DNA of 25,577 nt from JAAYDK01 sp964543935 (GTDB taxonomy: Bacteria > Spirochaetota > Spirochaetia > Sphaerochaetales > Sphaerochaetaceae). Every line of letters starts with the position of its first letter. The stretch's first letter is position 1. The position numbers were made by a program, and so were the translations under genes. The stretch lies in assembly GCA_964543935.1 (NCBI GenBank), contig CAZJAK010000033.1:1-25577 (forward strand), given 5' to 3'. This document shows, piece by piece, positions 6,826 through 14,833 of the stretch. Below the pieces are notes generated by a model. The model was not told where the DNA came from. It did no database searches and saw only the letters and a list, made by a program, of their open reading frames with translations.

Positions 6826-8827
6826 ACAGGACTCCTCCTTCAGCATGCTTCGGTACATCGATGTGCAGGATTTTTGAGAGTGTCGGGCACACGTCGATGA
6901 TGCGGGCAGGCAGCCGCCTTTCGTAGTTCGGTACTCCGGGTCCCACCATGATCATGCAGGCGTGCATGTCGTGTAGCGTCGGCTCGGCCAAATGGACGCC
7001 GGTGAAATTGCCGCATACCGCGCTGTGGTCCCCGCCATTGAGGGCTACCGTCTCACCAATCAACTCGGGGAAGTTCTTGCACAGGATGGCCTGCTCATAC
7101 AGCTCGGGATTCGCCCTGACCCGCTCAGACCCATCGCGGTACTTGATGGCAGTGCGGTAGATGAAAGGATGGGACATGTAACCGGGATTCCAAGCGTACA
7201 GGACATCGCCGACCCGGTCGTAGCCCGGCCCTTCATAAATACCGAGACGGGCGGCCTCCTTCTTTTTCAAAGCATACGCTACAACATTCTTTCCGTTCTC
7301 CGGATTCTTCATGCCCATCAAGCAATTGATGATCTTTTCCTGCACCTGTTCATAATCCTTCGGCTCCACAATCCCTTGCGGGTCGCGTCCCTTGAGGTTG
7401 ATGAAGATGTGGGCATGGCATGGCTCAAGCGGATGACAGAGGGTATGCTTCCAATCGATGGAGAGGTTGGAAGGATCGTCGGTGGAGAGATCGAGGTTGT
7501 ACTTAAGCAGCCCGGCTCGCTGCAGGTGCTCCTTCACGAACGGATTCCAGTCGAGGTGGGTCATGCCGTGGTCGGAGATGAGGATGACGTAGGTCTGCGT
7601 GAGGTCCACCGCCTCGAGGATCCTCCCGATATTCTCGTCGACCTGCCGGTACGTCTCACGGACCATGTGCCAACAGAATGGAGCGGTTTTCTCGCTATAG
7701 ACCCGGGAGGCTGGCTCGATGCCGGAGTAGAGGGCATGCTCGATGTGGTCGATCGTACCGACCCACGAGAAGGCCATGTCCCACACTTGGTGCTCGAGCA
7801 CGTACTTGGTGGCCTTGCCCCACCAGTTTGCGTGCATGCCCAGTTGTTCCAGATAGAGGTCGGACGACATCCACCCATCCATGAAAGCCCAGGGATCGTC
7901 AACCTCCATGTACGTTCCCGCAACCTGTTCGACCTCTTTGCTCAGCGAAGCCGGCACCGAATAGGGGTCGGCCATATTGATCGCACTCTGGTAGAGCTTG
8001 AAATCCTTGCCATCCGTGCTCAGCTCGAGAATCTGGAAGCGGAAGCGTCCGTTCCTGGTATAGTCCCTGGCATCGAAATTGCGGGTGATCCACGGGCCGT
8101 ATTCGCCCATCGCGATATCGGTGATGGCAGCCTTGGCATCCTTGCCCTCACTTATCAACATCCTGTCGTAGCCGGCATCGGTCGAAGCATACACCAGGAC
8201 ATGCATCGCGTATCCCTTCACATAGGTAGGAGGAACCGTGATGTCAAACTCTAGGCAGGGCTGCTTGCTGTGGGGAAGGTTCGTCCATCCTTGGGCGGGT
8301 TTGGTTTGGATTTTTACTGCACGACCAGGGATTTGATTGCAATGCAACAACTTATTGGAAAAACAAGCACTGGATGAAACATCCCACAATGGCATGAAGA
8401 AATACCGGAACGGTGGATTGAGTGCACCGGCCAGCTGGCACCCGTTCTCCTCGCTAATTGCCCCCATCGGGAACGTCACCGGCCAATTGACCAGGGCAAC
8501 CTTTTTGCCCTGCTTGATGCCGACATCCCAGAGGGTCTCGCAGAGCACCTCGTTGCGGTCGAACGAGGTGTGCCAATGATCGAGTTCCTCGCCAGGATGC
8601 TTGACCATCAAGCTCGGCACCCCATTGGTTCCGCTTCCCGCCCCACTGACTATCGCCGTCCACGCTGCTGCCGTCAACGGAGGGAACACCGTCTCGAGTC
8701 GAGAAAACACACCCTGCCCCATCAACTTGGCAGTGTTCGGCATCACACCTTCAGAGACAAACTTCTTCACCAAATCCGGCATTGCCGCGTCAAGGCCCAA
8801 AAACAGGATCTTCTTATCCATCGCCAT
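6797..8827 (-). CDS. Alkaline phosphatase superfamily hydrolase (type I phosphodiesterase/nucleotide pyrophosphatase-like)
   Basis: About 676 residues, with no signal peptide, so probably cytoplasmic. Superfamily metal and nucleophile motifs are in order: LFLGLDAAMPD (metal Asp13), FPPLTAAAWT (Thr52 as likely nucleophile), GTIDHIEHALYSG (Asp and His ligands), ISDHGM (Asp-His pair) and a late GVH. Between the nucleophile and the second half lies a roughly 250-residue insertion with a beta-rich middle. Members cleave phosphate, phosphodiester, phosphonate or sulfate esters, and the sequence does not tell which. ATG codons occur at 8836, 8827 and 8821. I prefer 8827, with AAGGAG nine bases before it. 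It is flanked by a TauE/SafE carrier and a dehydrogenase in a solute-uptake operon, so it probably acts on an imported ester. Confidence 0.8.
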   Translation of the reverse strand: MAMDKKILFLGLDAAMPDLVKKFVSEGVMPNTAKLMGQGVFSRLETVFPPLTAAAWTAIVSGAGSGTNGVPSLMVKHPGEELDHWHTSFDRNEVLCETLWDVGIKQGKKVALVNWPVTFPMGAISEENGCQLAGALNPPFRYFFMPLWDVSSSACFSNKLLHCNQIPGRAVKIQTKPAQGWTNLPHSKQPCLEFDITVPPTYVKGYAMHVLVYASTDAGYDRMLISEGKDAKAAITDIAMGEYGPWITRNFDARDYTRNGRFRFQILELSTDGKDFKLYQSAINMADPYSVPASLSKEVEQVAGTYMEVDDPWAFMDGWMSSDLYLEQLGMHANWWGKATKYVLEHQVWDMAFSWVGTIDHIEHALYSGIEPASRVYSEKTAPFCWHMVRETYRQVDENIGRILEAVDLTQTYVILISDHGMTHLDWNPFVKEHLQRAGLLKYNLDLSTDDPSNLSIDWKHTLCHPLEPCHAHIFINLKGRDPQGIVEPKDYEQVQEKIINCLMGMKNPENGKNVVAYALKKKEAARLGIYEGPGYDRVGDVLYAWNPGYMSHPFIYRTAIKYRDGSERVRANPELYEQAILCKNFPELIGETVALNGGDHSAVCGNFTGVHLAEPTLHDMHACMIMVGPGVPNYERRLPARIIDVCPTLSKILHIDVPKHAEGGVLYDILDKIEN

Positions 8828-8889
8828 ATTCCTCATCTCCTTCCCTATGCATCACCGGCAAGGAATCCGGCTGTCCATCGCTGCCTTCC

Positions 8890-9636
8890 TTACCCCACGC
8901 TGTTAAGAACAAGTATCAAAGCCATCACCGGAAGCAGGATGTACACCAACCGGGCGATGACATCCCGCTTCAATTTTTTATAAACATTGAGCCCGAGGAA
9001 TCCGGCCCCCAGCGCTGCCGCCAGCGAAGCCGCGACATGCGGGGCCACCGAGGCATTGATGGTGCGGTACACGAACAGATGCATCGCCGAAGCATACAGG
9101 CCTGCAAGCAAGAAGCTGGATTCAAGGCTGGCCTTCAGGTGCAACGTGTCGTCGCACACATTCAGGTAGTAAAGCAGCAAAAAGGGGCCGACCACATTGA
9201 ACATGCCAGCCGAAAGACCGGTCAGCAATCCAGCTGCGACTGCGAACGGCCACTTGTGGTACATGCCTGTGCGCATTGTCCGGCGCATGGCGAACGAGAT
9301 GGCGGTAACCACAACCAACAGACCGGACAATATGACTCTCAAGACCAATTCGTTGAATCTGGCCAACAACCACAACCCTACATTTATGGTTGCCAGACAG
9401 CACAACATCGGCAATAGGATGGTGGACGCCTTCACATTCGATCTCAGCTTCAGCGACATCTGAAAACCGATGGCGACAATGGTCAGCGCCGAGATGGCCG
9501 AGCAACTGGCCATCGGCAAGAACAATGCCATCAAAGGCATGGCGACGAGGGCATAACCGAAGCCCGTGCCGGCTTGCACAAAGGCAGAGAGGAAGTTCAC
9601 ACCCGCGACGAGCGCCACTTGGGCCCAAAGCGCCAT
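8890..9636 (-). CDS. TauE/SafE (TSUP) family membrane transporter
   Basis: 248 residues, the usual TSUP length, with about eight hydrophobic segments. The first half opens with NFLSAFVQAGTGFGYALVAMP. The equivalent signature in the second half is GLLTGLSAGMFNVVGPFLLLYYL, which gives the two-repeat pattern of the family. TSUP proteins move sulfite, sulfoacetate, sulfolactate and other small organic anions, often exporting the inorganic product of sulfonate breakdown. Its presence next to NitT/TauT-type ABC genes makes a sulfonate or related anion plausible but does not prove it. A GTG six bases earlier (9642) is an alternative start. The gene begins within a few bases of the ATPase stop. Confidence 0.85.
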   Translation of the reverse strand: MALWAQVALVAGVNFLSAFVQAGTGFGYALVAMPLMALFLPMASCSAISALTIVAIGFQMSLKLRSNVKASTILLPMLCCLATINVGLWLLARFNELVLRVILSGLLVVVTAISFAMRRTMRTGMYHKWPFAVAAGLLTGLSAGMFNVVGPFLLLYYLNVCDDTLHLKASLESSFLLAGLYASAMHLFVYRTINASVAPHVAASLAAALGAGFLGLNVYKKLKRDVIARLVYILLPVMALILVLNSVG

Positions 9637-9643
9637 AGCCACG

Positions 9644-10387
9644 TCACCACCATCGTATCTGTTCGGTCACATGGTTGCGAATCTTGACGAACTCAGGATC
9701 AGAAACCTTGCGGGGCCTCGGCAAGTCAACGACAACCTCCTCGCGGATCTTGGCCGGTTTGTTGGTCAGTATGAGCACCCGCTCAGCCAGATAGACGGCT
9801 TCCTCGATGTTGTGGGTGATGAAAACGACCGTGGTCCCCATCTCCTTCCACAAACGGATGACTTCATCCTCCAGATAAAAGCGCAACTTGATGTCCATCT
9901 GCCCATACGGTTCATCCATCAACAACAGGTCGGGCTGCATGGCGAAGGCCCGCCCGATGATGATCCGCTGTGCTGTCGAGACTGACAGCTGGTGCGGGTA
10001 GCGGTCGCGGAACTGCTCGAGGCCAAGCAGTTTGATCATATTCTCCACCCGCCTGTCGATCTCATCCTTGGCCAGTTTCTTGATCTCCATCCCGAAGCGC
10101 AAGTTCTTCTCCACCGTCAGCCACGGCATTGCCGAAGGCTCTTGGAATACAACCGAAAGATTGTGCCTTTTGGGATCGGCAGGCTCGCCGTCGATAAAAA
10201 GCTCACCCCTGGTCGGCATGTAGATCCTGGTCAACAGGTTGAGGAAGGTGGTCTTCCCGCAACCGGTGGGACCGACCACACACAAAAACTCCCCCTTCTT
10301 GATGGTGAAGGAGACATCATCGAGCACATGGAGGTCACCGAAGTATTTGGTCAGGTGTTCCACCTTGACCTTAAATTGTCCACTCAT
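9644..10387 (-). CDS. ABC transporter ATPase, NitT/TauT (SsuB/TauB) type, degenerate signature motif
   Basis: 247 residues. Walker A is intact (GPTGCGKTT, 39-47), the Q-loop is FQEP (81-84), Walker B is LLLMDEP (154-160) and the switch histidine is present (THN, His192). The signature motif is abnormal: LSVST at 134-138 instead of LSGGQ/M, with both glycines lost, while the following AQR is kept. In an ABC dimer the signature of one subunit completes the ATP site of the other, so this subunit can bind and hydrolyse ATP only with a partner that supplies a good signature. The neighbouring ATPase has LSGGM. The two probably form a heterodimer energising import of the operon's substrate. Confidence 0.9.
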   Translation of the reverse strand: MSGQFKVKVEHLTKYFGDLHVLDDVSFTIKKGEFLCVVGPTGCGKTTFLNLLTRIYMPTRGELFIDGEPADPKRHNLSVVFQEPSAMPWLTVEKNLRFGMEIKKLAKDEIDRRVENMIKLLGLEQFRDRYPHQLSVSTAQRIIIGRAFAMQPDLLLMDEPYGQMDIKLRFYLEDEVIRLWKEMGTTVVFITHNIEEAVYLAERVLILTNKPAKIREEVVVDLPRPRKVSDPEFVKIRNHVTEQIRWW

Positions 10388-10401
10388 CGCACACCACCCC
10401 C

Positions 10402-11175
10402 TTACAGTGCAAGATCCGTGTTGTCGGATATCTCGGTCCGCAAACGAAGGAATGCTGGATCCATCATGTTTCTCGGCCGACCGAGCGGTGACAGATCGTA
10501 GATTTGCTTGACTTTGGCGGGGCAGTTGCTCAACAGGATGATCCGGTCGGCCAAGAAAACCGCCTCCTCGATGTTGTTGGTGACGAAGATCACCGTCCGC
10601 TTCTCTTCCTTCCAGATTCGGAGGACCTCTTCCTCCATCGCATAGCGCGTCTGTGCATCCAAAGCACCGAACGGCTCGTCCATGATCAGGATTTCGGGAT
10701 CGTTCGTGTAAGCCCGGGCGATGCCGACCCGCTGTTTCATCCCGCCGGAGAGCTCATGGGGATAGGCGTGCTCGAATCCCGACAGCCTGACCAAGTCGAT
10801 GTATTTTTGAGCGATCGCACGGCGCTGCTTCTTCTCCATCCCTGCCAATTCAAGCCCGAACTCGACATTGCCCATGACTGTCCGCCACGGCATCAGGTTG
10901 AGCGACTGGAACACCATGCCGATCCGCCGGTCATTGCCCTTGATCTCCTCCCCCTTGAGGAACTTCTTGCCTTCGACGGGCGTCTCGATTCCGGCGATCA
11001 CGTTCATCAACACGGTCTTGCCACAGTGACCGGGCCCGAGGACAACAAGGAATTCATTGTCGTAGACCTCCAGGGAGACGTTCTCGACAGCTGGTTTGAC
11101 CTCGTTCTTGACGACGAAACTTTGACTGATGTTTCTCAGACTCAGGATTACTTGCTTTTTCTTGTCCATGGACAT
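10402..11175 (-). CDS. ABC transporter ATPase, NitT/TauT (SsuB/TauB) type, altered Walker A and switch loop
   Basis: 257 residues. The signature motif LSGGM (142-146), Q-loop and Walker B with catalytic Glu (ILIMDEP, Glu167) are intact. Walker A reads GPGHCGKT (47-54), with His50 where the motif has Gly. The switch-loop histidine that normally follows T199 is Asn200 (VTNN rather than THN). Both changes fall in residues that serve its own ATP site, whereas its signature serves the partner's site. It overlaps the upstream permease gene by 28 bases and has AAGG before the ATG. Together with the adjacent ATPase it would give one consensus and one degenerate site. It is probably not simply inactive, since the other motifs are well kept. 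Confidence 0.9.
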   Translation of the reverse strand: MSMDKKKQVILSLRNISQSFVVKNEVKPAVENVSLEVYDNEFLVVLGPGHCGKTVLMNVIAGIETPVEGKKFLKGEEIKGNDRRIGMVFQSLNLMPWRTVMGNVEFGLELAGMEKKQRRAIAQKYIDLVRLSGFEHAYPHELSGGMKQRVGIARAYTNDPEILIMDEPFGALDAQTRYAMEEEVLRIWKEEKRTVIFVTNNIEEAVFLADRIILLSNCPAKVKQIYDLSPLGRPRNMMDPAFLRLRTEISDNTDLAL

Positions 11176-11975
11176 ATCAACCTTTCAATGAACTGAGTCA
11201 GGATCGCCAGGATCGCACCGACGATGCCGATGGCGATCATGCCTGTAAGGACCAACGGCATGTCGATCGAGTCCATGCCGCGCGAAATGAGAAAGCCGAC
11301 TCCGGAATCGGCTCCCAGCATCTCAGCGGCCAACACCACCATCCAAGCTGCGCTGGTGGAGGTCCTGACCCCGGCAAAGATGGCATCGAGCGAAGAGGGA
11401 ATCGCAATTTTGATCAATGTCTGCATGGGGGTGGCGTTGAACACGGTCCCCACGTTGAGATACATCTTGTCGACCGCACTGAGCCCGGCTTTGACATTGA
11501 CCACGATGCAGGCCAGCGAGCCGAATATGACGATCAGGATCTTGGGGAACTCGCTGATGCCGAACCATAGGGTGATCAAGGGGATCCACGCCAACGGAGG
11601 CACGGCCCGGAACGCATCGAACATCGGAGTGAAGAACGCCCTAGGTTTCGGGAACCATCCGATGATGATGCCGAAGATGATGCCGAACGTCCAGTCGAAG
11701 GCCAACGCCAAGCCGATCCTGCGCAGGCTCACCAGGGCATGCATGATCAGGTTCATCTTTTTCACAGGCCTGGTGAAAAGCCTGACTGTCCGGTCCCACA
11801 CCGCGGCAGGAGTCGGAAATCCGGAACCAACCTTTTCGTTGAAATCCTTTGAGGCGATCAACCACAAACCAAGCAAAAGCAGGACCGATAGGACAGGAAG
11901 GATCTTGTACAGCAATTCCAAGCGACGCTCCCTGATCTCCGCCTTGCTCATGTTCATTGTAGCAGTCTTACTCAT
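11148..11975 (-). CDS. ABC transporter permease, NitT/TauT (SsuC/TauC) type (second permease)
   Basis: 275 residues with about six membrane segments after a charged N-terminus. The central FRAVPPLAWIPLITLWFGISEF is a hallmark of sulfonate/nitrate/taurine permeases, and the cytoplasmic ATPase-docking loop follows (VGTVFNATPMQTLIKIAIPSS). The chosen ATG overlaps the preceding permease stop as ATGA. A start twelve bases earlier is possible. It is clearly related to the upstream permease but too divergent to be a recent duplicate. NitT/TauT importers usually use one permease as a homodimer, so two non-identical permeases in one operon suggest a heterodimeric channel. Confidence 0.9.
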   Translation of the reverse strand: MSKTATMNMSKAEIRERRLELLYKILPVLSVLLLLGLWLIASKDFNEKVGSGFPTPAAVWDRTVRLFTRPVKKMNLIMHALVSLRRIGLALAFDWTFGIIFGIIIGWFPKPRAFFTPMFDAFRAVPPLAWIPLITLWFGISEFPKILIVIFGSLACIVVNVKAGLSAVDKMYLNVGTVFNATPMQTLIKIAIPSSLDAIFAGVRTSTSAAWMVVLAAEMLGADSGVGFLISRGMDSIDMPLVLTGMIAIGIVGAILAILTQFIERLICPWTRKSK

Positions 11976-12808
11976 AACCGTTTCCATCCCATGAAAAAAT
12001 CCTCACACTTTGAAATCAGTGCGGAGATGACCACCCCGAGAAGCCCGATCACCACAATGCCCAAGATGACGAGATCCACGCGTCCATAGGAACGCCCCAT
12101 GAGGATCATGTAGCCGAGTCCGCTGGAAGCCGCCAACATTTCGGCAGCAACCAAGGTGGCCCAGGCATTGCCGATGGCCACCTTGATTCCTGCAAATGCC
12201 ATCGTCAGCGACGAAGGTATGCCGACCTTCCAAAAGACGGTGAAATTGGATGCTCCAAAGGTGATCCCTACATTCTTCAGCACTTCCTTGGTCTGCCTGA
12301 TCCCCGTATAGGAATTGATGAGGCACGGGACGAATGCGGCAAAGAAGACGATGAAGGCCTTGGCTTTGAGCCCGATGCCCATCCACACGATGGAAAGCGG
12401 AATCCAAGAGACAGGAGGAATGGGACGGATGATTTCGAAGATGGGGCGCATGAACGCATCGAAGGCCTTGTACCAACCCATCAACCACCCCAACGGGATG
12501 CCGATGGCGATAGCCAGCCCAAACCCGGAGAGGGCGATGAGCAGGCTGGACCACACGTTCACCAGCAGCAAGGCGCCATCAGGATTCGGGTCGGAGAACT
12601 TCACGATGAACAGCTTGAACACTTCCAGCACACTGCACAACTTCTTGCTGTCCACCAGACCGGATAGCACGACCGCTTCCCAAACCAAGAAGAAGGACAG
12701 AATGCCGGCGACTGCAAGCATCGCATCCCTCAGTTGGGTCTGCTTCCTTTTAGATTGTACATAGGCAACACGTTCTTCGTTCGTCATCACATCCGGTGAC
12801 TCACTCAT
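11972..12808 (-). CDS. ABC transporter permease, NitT/TauT (SsuC/TauC) type (first permease)
   Basis: 278 residues. A polar N-terminus (about 25 residues) precedes about six membrane segments. The family block IIRPIPPVSWIPLSIVWMGIG lies mid-protein, and the coupling loop reads VGITFGASNFTVFWKVGIPSS, a better match to the EAA-loop consensus than that of the second permease. It is the first membrane gene after the binding-protein gene, separated by a 139-base gap that contains a hairpin, and it overlaps the second permease by four bases. It presumably forms one half of the translocation pore. Confidence 0.9.
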   Translation of the reverse strand: MSESPDVMTNEERVAYVQSKRKQTQLRDAMLAVAGILSFFLVWEAVVLSGLVDSKKLCSVLEVFKLFIVKFSDPNPDGALLLVNVWSSLLIALSGFGLAIAIGIPLGWLMGWYKAFDAFMRPIFEIIRPIPPVSWIPLSIVWMGIGLKAKAFIVFFAAFVPCLINSYTGIRQTKEVLKNVGITFGASNFTVFWKVGIPSSLTMAFAGIKVAIGNAWATLVAAEMLAASSGLGYMILMGRSYGRVDLVILGIVVIGLLGVVISALISKCEDFFMGWKRL

Positions 12809-12906
12809 CTCGCCTACCTCCTCGATTCAATTTCAGCTCGTATGGCAAAATCTCCGACAACAAGGTGAATCCTGGACCTTCCCCCGCAGTCGGTAGCAAA
12901 CAGACC

Positions 12907-12936
12907 GTTCTGCCCCCCAATCAAGGGAGGCAGAAC
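12907..12936 (-). promoter_or_regulatory. Intercistronic hairpin between binding-protein and permease genes
   Basis: GTTCTGCC(T)CCC pairs with GGG(G)GGCAGAAC across a six-base TTGATT loop on the minus strand: twelve pairs including one G-U. There is no strong U-tract after it, only GGTCTGTTTGC. It sits just after the binding-protein stop. Comparable hairpins in transport operons protect the upstream mRNA or attenuate readthrough, giving more binding protein than permease. That role is an inference. Confidence 0.55.
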
Positions 12937-12947
12937 ATCGTTCGTGT

Positions 12948-14078
12948 TTATCGTTTGAGCAATGCCTTGACGGCAAGAGCCACTTCGTTGGTGACACGCC
13001 TCTCATCAAGAATCTTGGTTCTGTCGGCCATGGTGTACTTGCCTTCGTTCACGAAGAAGTCATAGCCACTCATGATGTCCTTCTCAATCTGCAACAGATT
13101 GCGTTTGGTATACAGGCCTGCCGCATCCGGACTTTCCTTGGTGAACAGCGCGATGTACTCATCGACGGTATTGCCGCGATACCACTCCATGGTCCTCTTG
13201 GCGACGCTTTCAGTAGCGAGGAAGCCTTCCTCCTCACAATGTTCAAAGTACCACTGGGCGGACTGCTCGAGGTTCTTGGGCGATGCATACACCCATTCGA
13301 CCGCAAGGTGGAAGACCGCTTCCGTGACGGCGACGAGGTCCTTGTTGCTGGCCAAGAATTTCTTCTGGGCGAAGGTTGCACAGGGGAACGGGAGCTTCAG
13401 TTGGCCGGAGTCGGTCACGCGGAAGAAACCATAATCATCGGCAGCAAGGGCGATGGCGTTCCAGCAGACCAAGACATCACCGGTCCCACCATTGAATGCC
13501 GTCAAGCTGTTGGCGTTATCCATGTTGACGGAAACAACATCGGTCAAGCTGAGGCCGATGGTCTTCAAGTACTGCGCCAAGACAGCCTGTGCGGTTGTCC
13601 CGGTGGGATACACGCACTTGACGCCCTTCCAGTTGGCGGGATTCTTGGGATCGGCGGCAATCTTTGACCCCTGGCGTGTAAAAATGGCCATGTTCTCTTC
13701 GTAGTCGTTGACATCGATCAAGGTGAGGGCGTCGTACTTGGACAAACCAAGGGCGATACCGCCGAGTCCACAGGATGCGATGTCCCAAGCGGCGTTCGCT
13801 TCCATCATCGCCGGCCCGTTGGTGAAGAAGGTGTATTCAAGGTCGATGTTGAGGGCATCGAACACACCCAGCTTGTCCGCAAACAAGTACGGATAGGACA
13901 ACGGGGACCCGGTGAAGAAGCCGATGCGCAGTTTTTGCGGTGTGGCAAAAGGCTTGATCCCCCAAGTCATGTCGGCAGTCGGTGCCGCAGCAGTCGCCGC
14001 CGCTTCCTGAGCCCCACCTGCGAATGCAAGATTCGCAATGAGCATGAGTGCCAGAAGAACCAGTACCAGTCTTTTCAT
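12948..14078 (-). CDS. ABC transporter substrate-binding protein, NMT1/SsuA-like
   Basis: 376 residues. The signal peptide is MKRLVLVLLALMLIANLAFA, with probable cleavage before GGAQEA. There is no lipobox cysteine, so it is a soluble periplasmic protein or retained by its signal. The mature part follows the NMT1/THI5/SsuA pattern: QKLRIGFFTGSPLSYPYLFA, then ADKLGVFDALNIDLEYTFF, then the MMEANAAWDIASCGLGG loop that lines the anion-binding cleft. This family binds nitrate, sulfonates, taurine, pyrimidine precursors and other small anions. The start has AAGGAG seven bases upstream. It heads the nine-gene operon and is preceded by a good promoter at 14179-14207. The ligand cannot be deduced. Confidence 0.88.
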   Translation of the reverse strand: MKRLVLVLLALMLIANLAFAGGAQEAAATAAAPTADMTWGIKPFATPQKLRIGFFTGSPLSYPYLFADKLGVFDALNIDLEYTFFTNGPAMMEANAAWDIASCGLGGIALGLSKYDALTLIDVNDYEENMAIFTRQGSKIAADPKNPANWKGVKCVYPTGTTAQAVLAQYLKTIGLSLTDVVSVNMDNANSLTAFNGGTGDVLVCWNAIALAADDYGFFRVTDSGQLKLPFPCATFAQKKFLASNKDLVAVTEAVFHLAVEWVYASPKNLEQSAQWYFEHCEEEGFLATESVAKRTMEWYRGNTVDEYIALFTKESPDAAGLYTKRNLLQIEKDIMSGYDFFVNEGKYTMADRTKILDERRVTNEVALAVKALLKR

Positions 14079-14171
14079 GTGTCTCTCCTTTTTGACAAGA
14101 AAGTATATACAATGTGTTGCAGACAGTTCCGCAACTCATATTCCCACATATTGCTTGAATAATTCATCCAT

Positions 14172-14207
14172 TGGTCTAATTGTATTATCATATGGTTCAT
14201 TTGTCCA
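14172..14207 (-). promoter_or_regulatory. Promoter of the ABC-AP-larA operon
   Basis: On the minus strand TGGACA (14207-14202) and TACAAT (14184-14179) are separated by 17 bases, each matching the sigma70 consensus at five of six positions. Transcription would begin near 14172, leaving a leader of about 94 bases before the binding-protein gene. The leader contains an inverted repeat GTTGC-n10-GCAAC (14116-14135). Confidence 0.6.
14179..14194 (+). promoter_or_regulatory. Putative operator, copy of ATTGTAnnAnCAnnTG
   Basis: ATTGTATTATCATATG matches the site in the HAD-TRAP promoter at 13 of 16 positions and the site before the regulator gene at 11 of 16. It covers the -10 element of the ABC operon promoter, which suits repression by the linked GntR-LacI regulator. 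Confidence 0.5.
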
Positions 14208-14665
14208 ATATTTTTTTACATTGATACCTAACTGCCCCACGAATGCAGGGAATTTTTTGTATATTTTTTTATAGTAATTTTTTATACGATGTTTCGTTCG
14301 CATCGGTACAAGGTGATGCACCTCTCGACGACCAGCAGGCATGAAGCTCATCCGCACCTCCCGCACTGTACCCGAGCAATGTCCTGACAATGCATCCAGG
14401 CGCAACTTGGGGCTAAATCCTGCTAGAAACTGTCTAAATGGGGCCACAGTCCGCCGTTCGTGCCGCAGGTACTCCCTTCAGACATGCTTGCGGCAACATT
14501 CGACCACACCATCAAGGCCACAACGAGCCATCAGGGAAGATCCGCCACCGCTTAGGCCTTCGGAAATCCGTCTTTATCTCTTTAAAGACCCAAACCGATA
14601 ATTGTTTTAATATGTCTTTACAAATAGGTTATAATTTTACAAATAAACATTGGAAGAAATAATGT
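14208..14665. other. Intergenic region between divergent operons, no gene found
   Basis: About 460 bases between the promoters of the two divergent operons. Bases 14208-14290 and 14580-14665 are AT-rich, while 14290-14580 is GC-richer and of unclear origin. Frames here lack ribosome sites and change composition midway, so I accept none as a gene. A possible second plus-strand promoter is TTAATA (14607-14612), 17 bases, TATAAT (14630-14635). Confidence 0.5.
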
Positions 14666-14694
14666 TTGACAATCAAGTTTCATTGTAATAACAT
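14666..14694 (+). promoter_or_regulatory. Promoter of the HAD-TRAP operon
   Basis: A perfect -35 TTGACA (14666-14671), a 17-base spacer and -10 TAACAT (14689-14694) predict a transcript start near 14701, 133 bases before the HAD gene. Confidence 0.6.
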
Positions 14695-14697
14695 TTG
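14682..14697 (+). promoter_or_regulatory. Putative operator, copy of ATTGTAnnAnCAnnTG
   Basis: ATTGTAATAACATTTG differs at only two of 16 positions from the site before the regulator gene (18656-18671, opposite strand). It overlaps the -10 of the HAD-TRAP promoter. Confidence 0.55.
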
Positions 14698-14700
14698 CAC

Positions 14701-14833
14701 GGGAGATTTCCAGACACCATGTGCGAGGTGTTTCGTCAAGAACGTCTGGAACATGACCGACATGTCCAAGTGGAAATCTGGCTTGCGGCTGTGATGCTTC
14801 TTGCCGCAGGTTTCCAGCATTGCGAGGTAGCTG
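14701..14833 (+). promoter_or_regulatory. Possibly structured mRNA leader with alternative pairing
   Basis: TGGAAATCT (14771-14779) can pair perfectly with upstream AGATTTCCA (14704-14712), or its first eight bases can pair with downstream GGTTTCCA (14809-14816, one G-U). The second pairing stacks on the hairpin TGCGGC/GCCGCA (14784-14789 with 14803-14808). The upstream form encloses smaller hairpins such as ACACC/GGTGT. The ribosome site GAGG (14824-14827) lies just beyond. There is no U-tract, so any control would act on translation or through Rho. No known riboswitch class is recognised. Confidence 0.3.

Noticed and set aside
6992..8254. Long (420-codon) plus-strand open frame
   Set aside because: Antisense shadow of the AP-superfamily hydrolase gene. 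It has no family motifs and no operon logic.
14136..14447. 103-codon minus-strand open frame upstream of the binding-protein gene
   Set aside because: GTG start without a ribosome site, abrupt change from GC-rich to AT-rich codons, and it covers the predicted ABC operon promoter.
14440..14560. Possible transposase remnant in the intergenic region (a short plus-strand frame containing LPSDMLAATFDHTIK)
   Set aside because: Some resemblance to transposase N-termini, but too short, with no flanking inverted repeats or target duplications seen.
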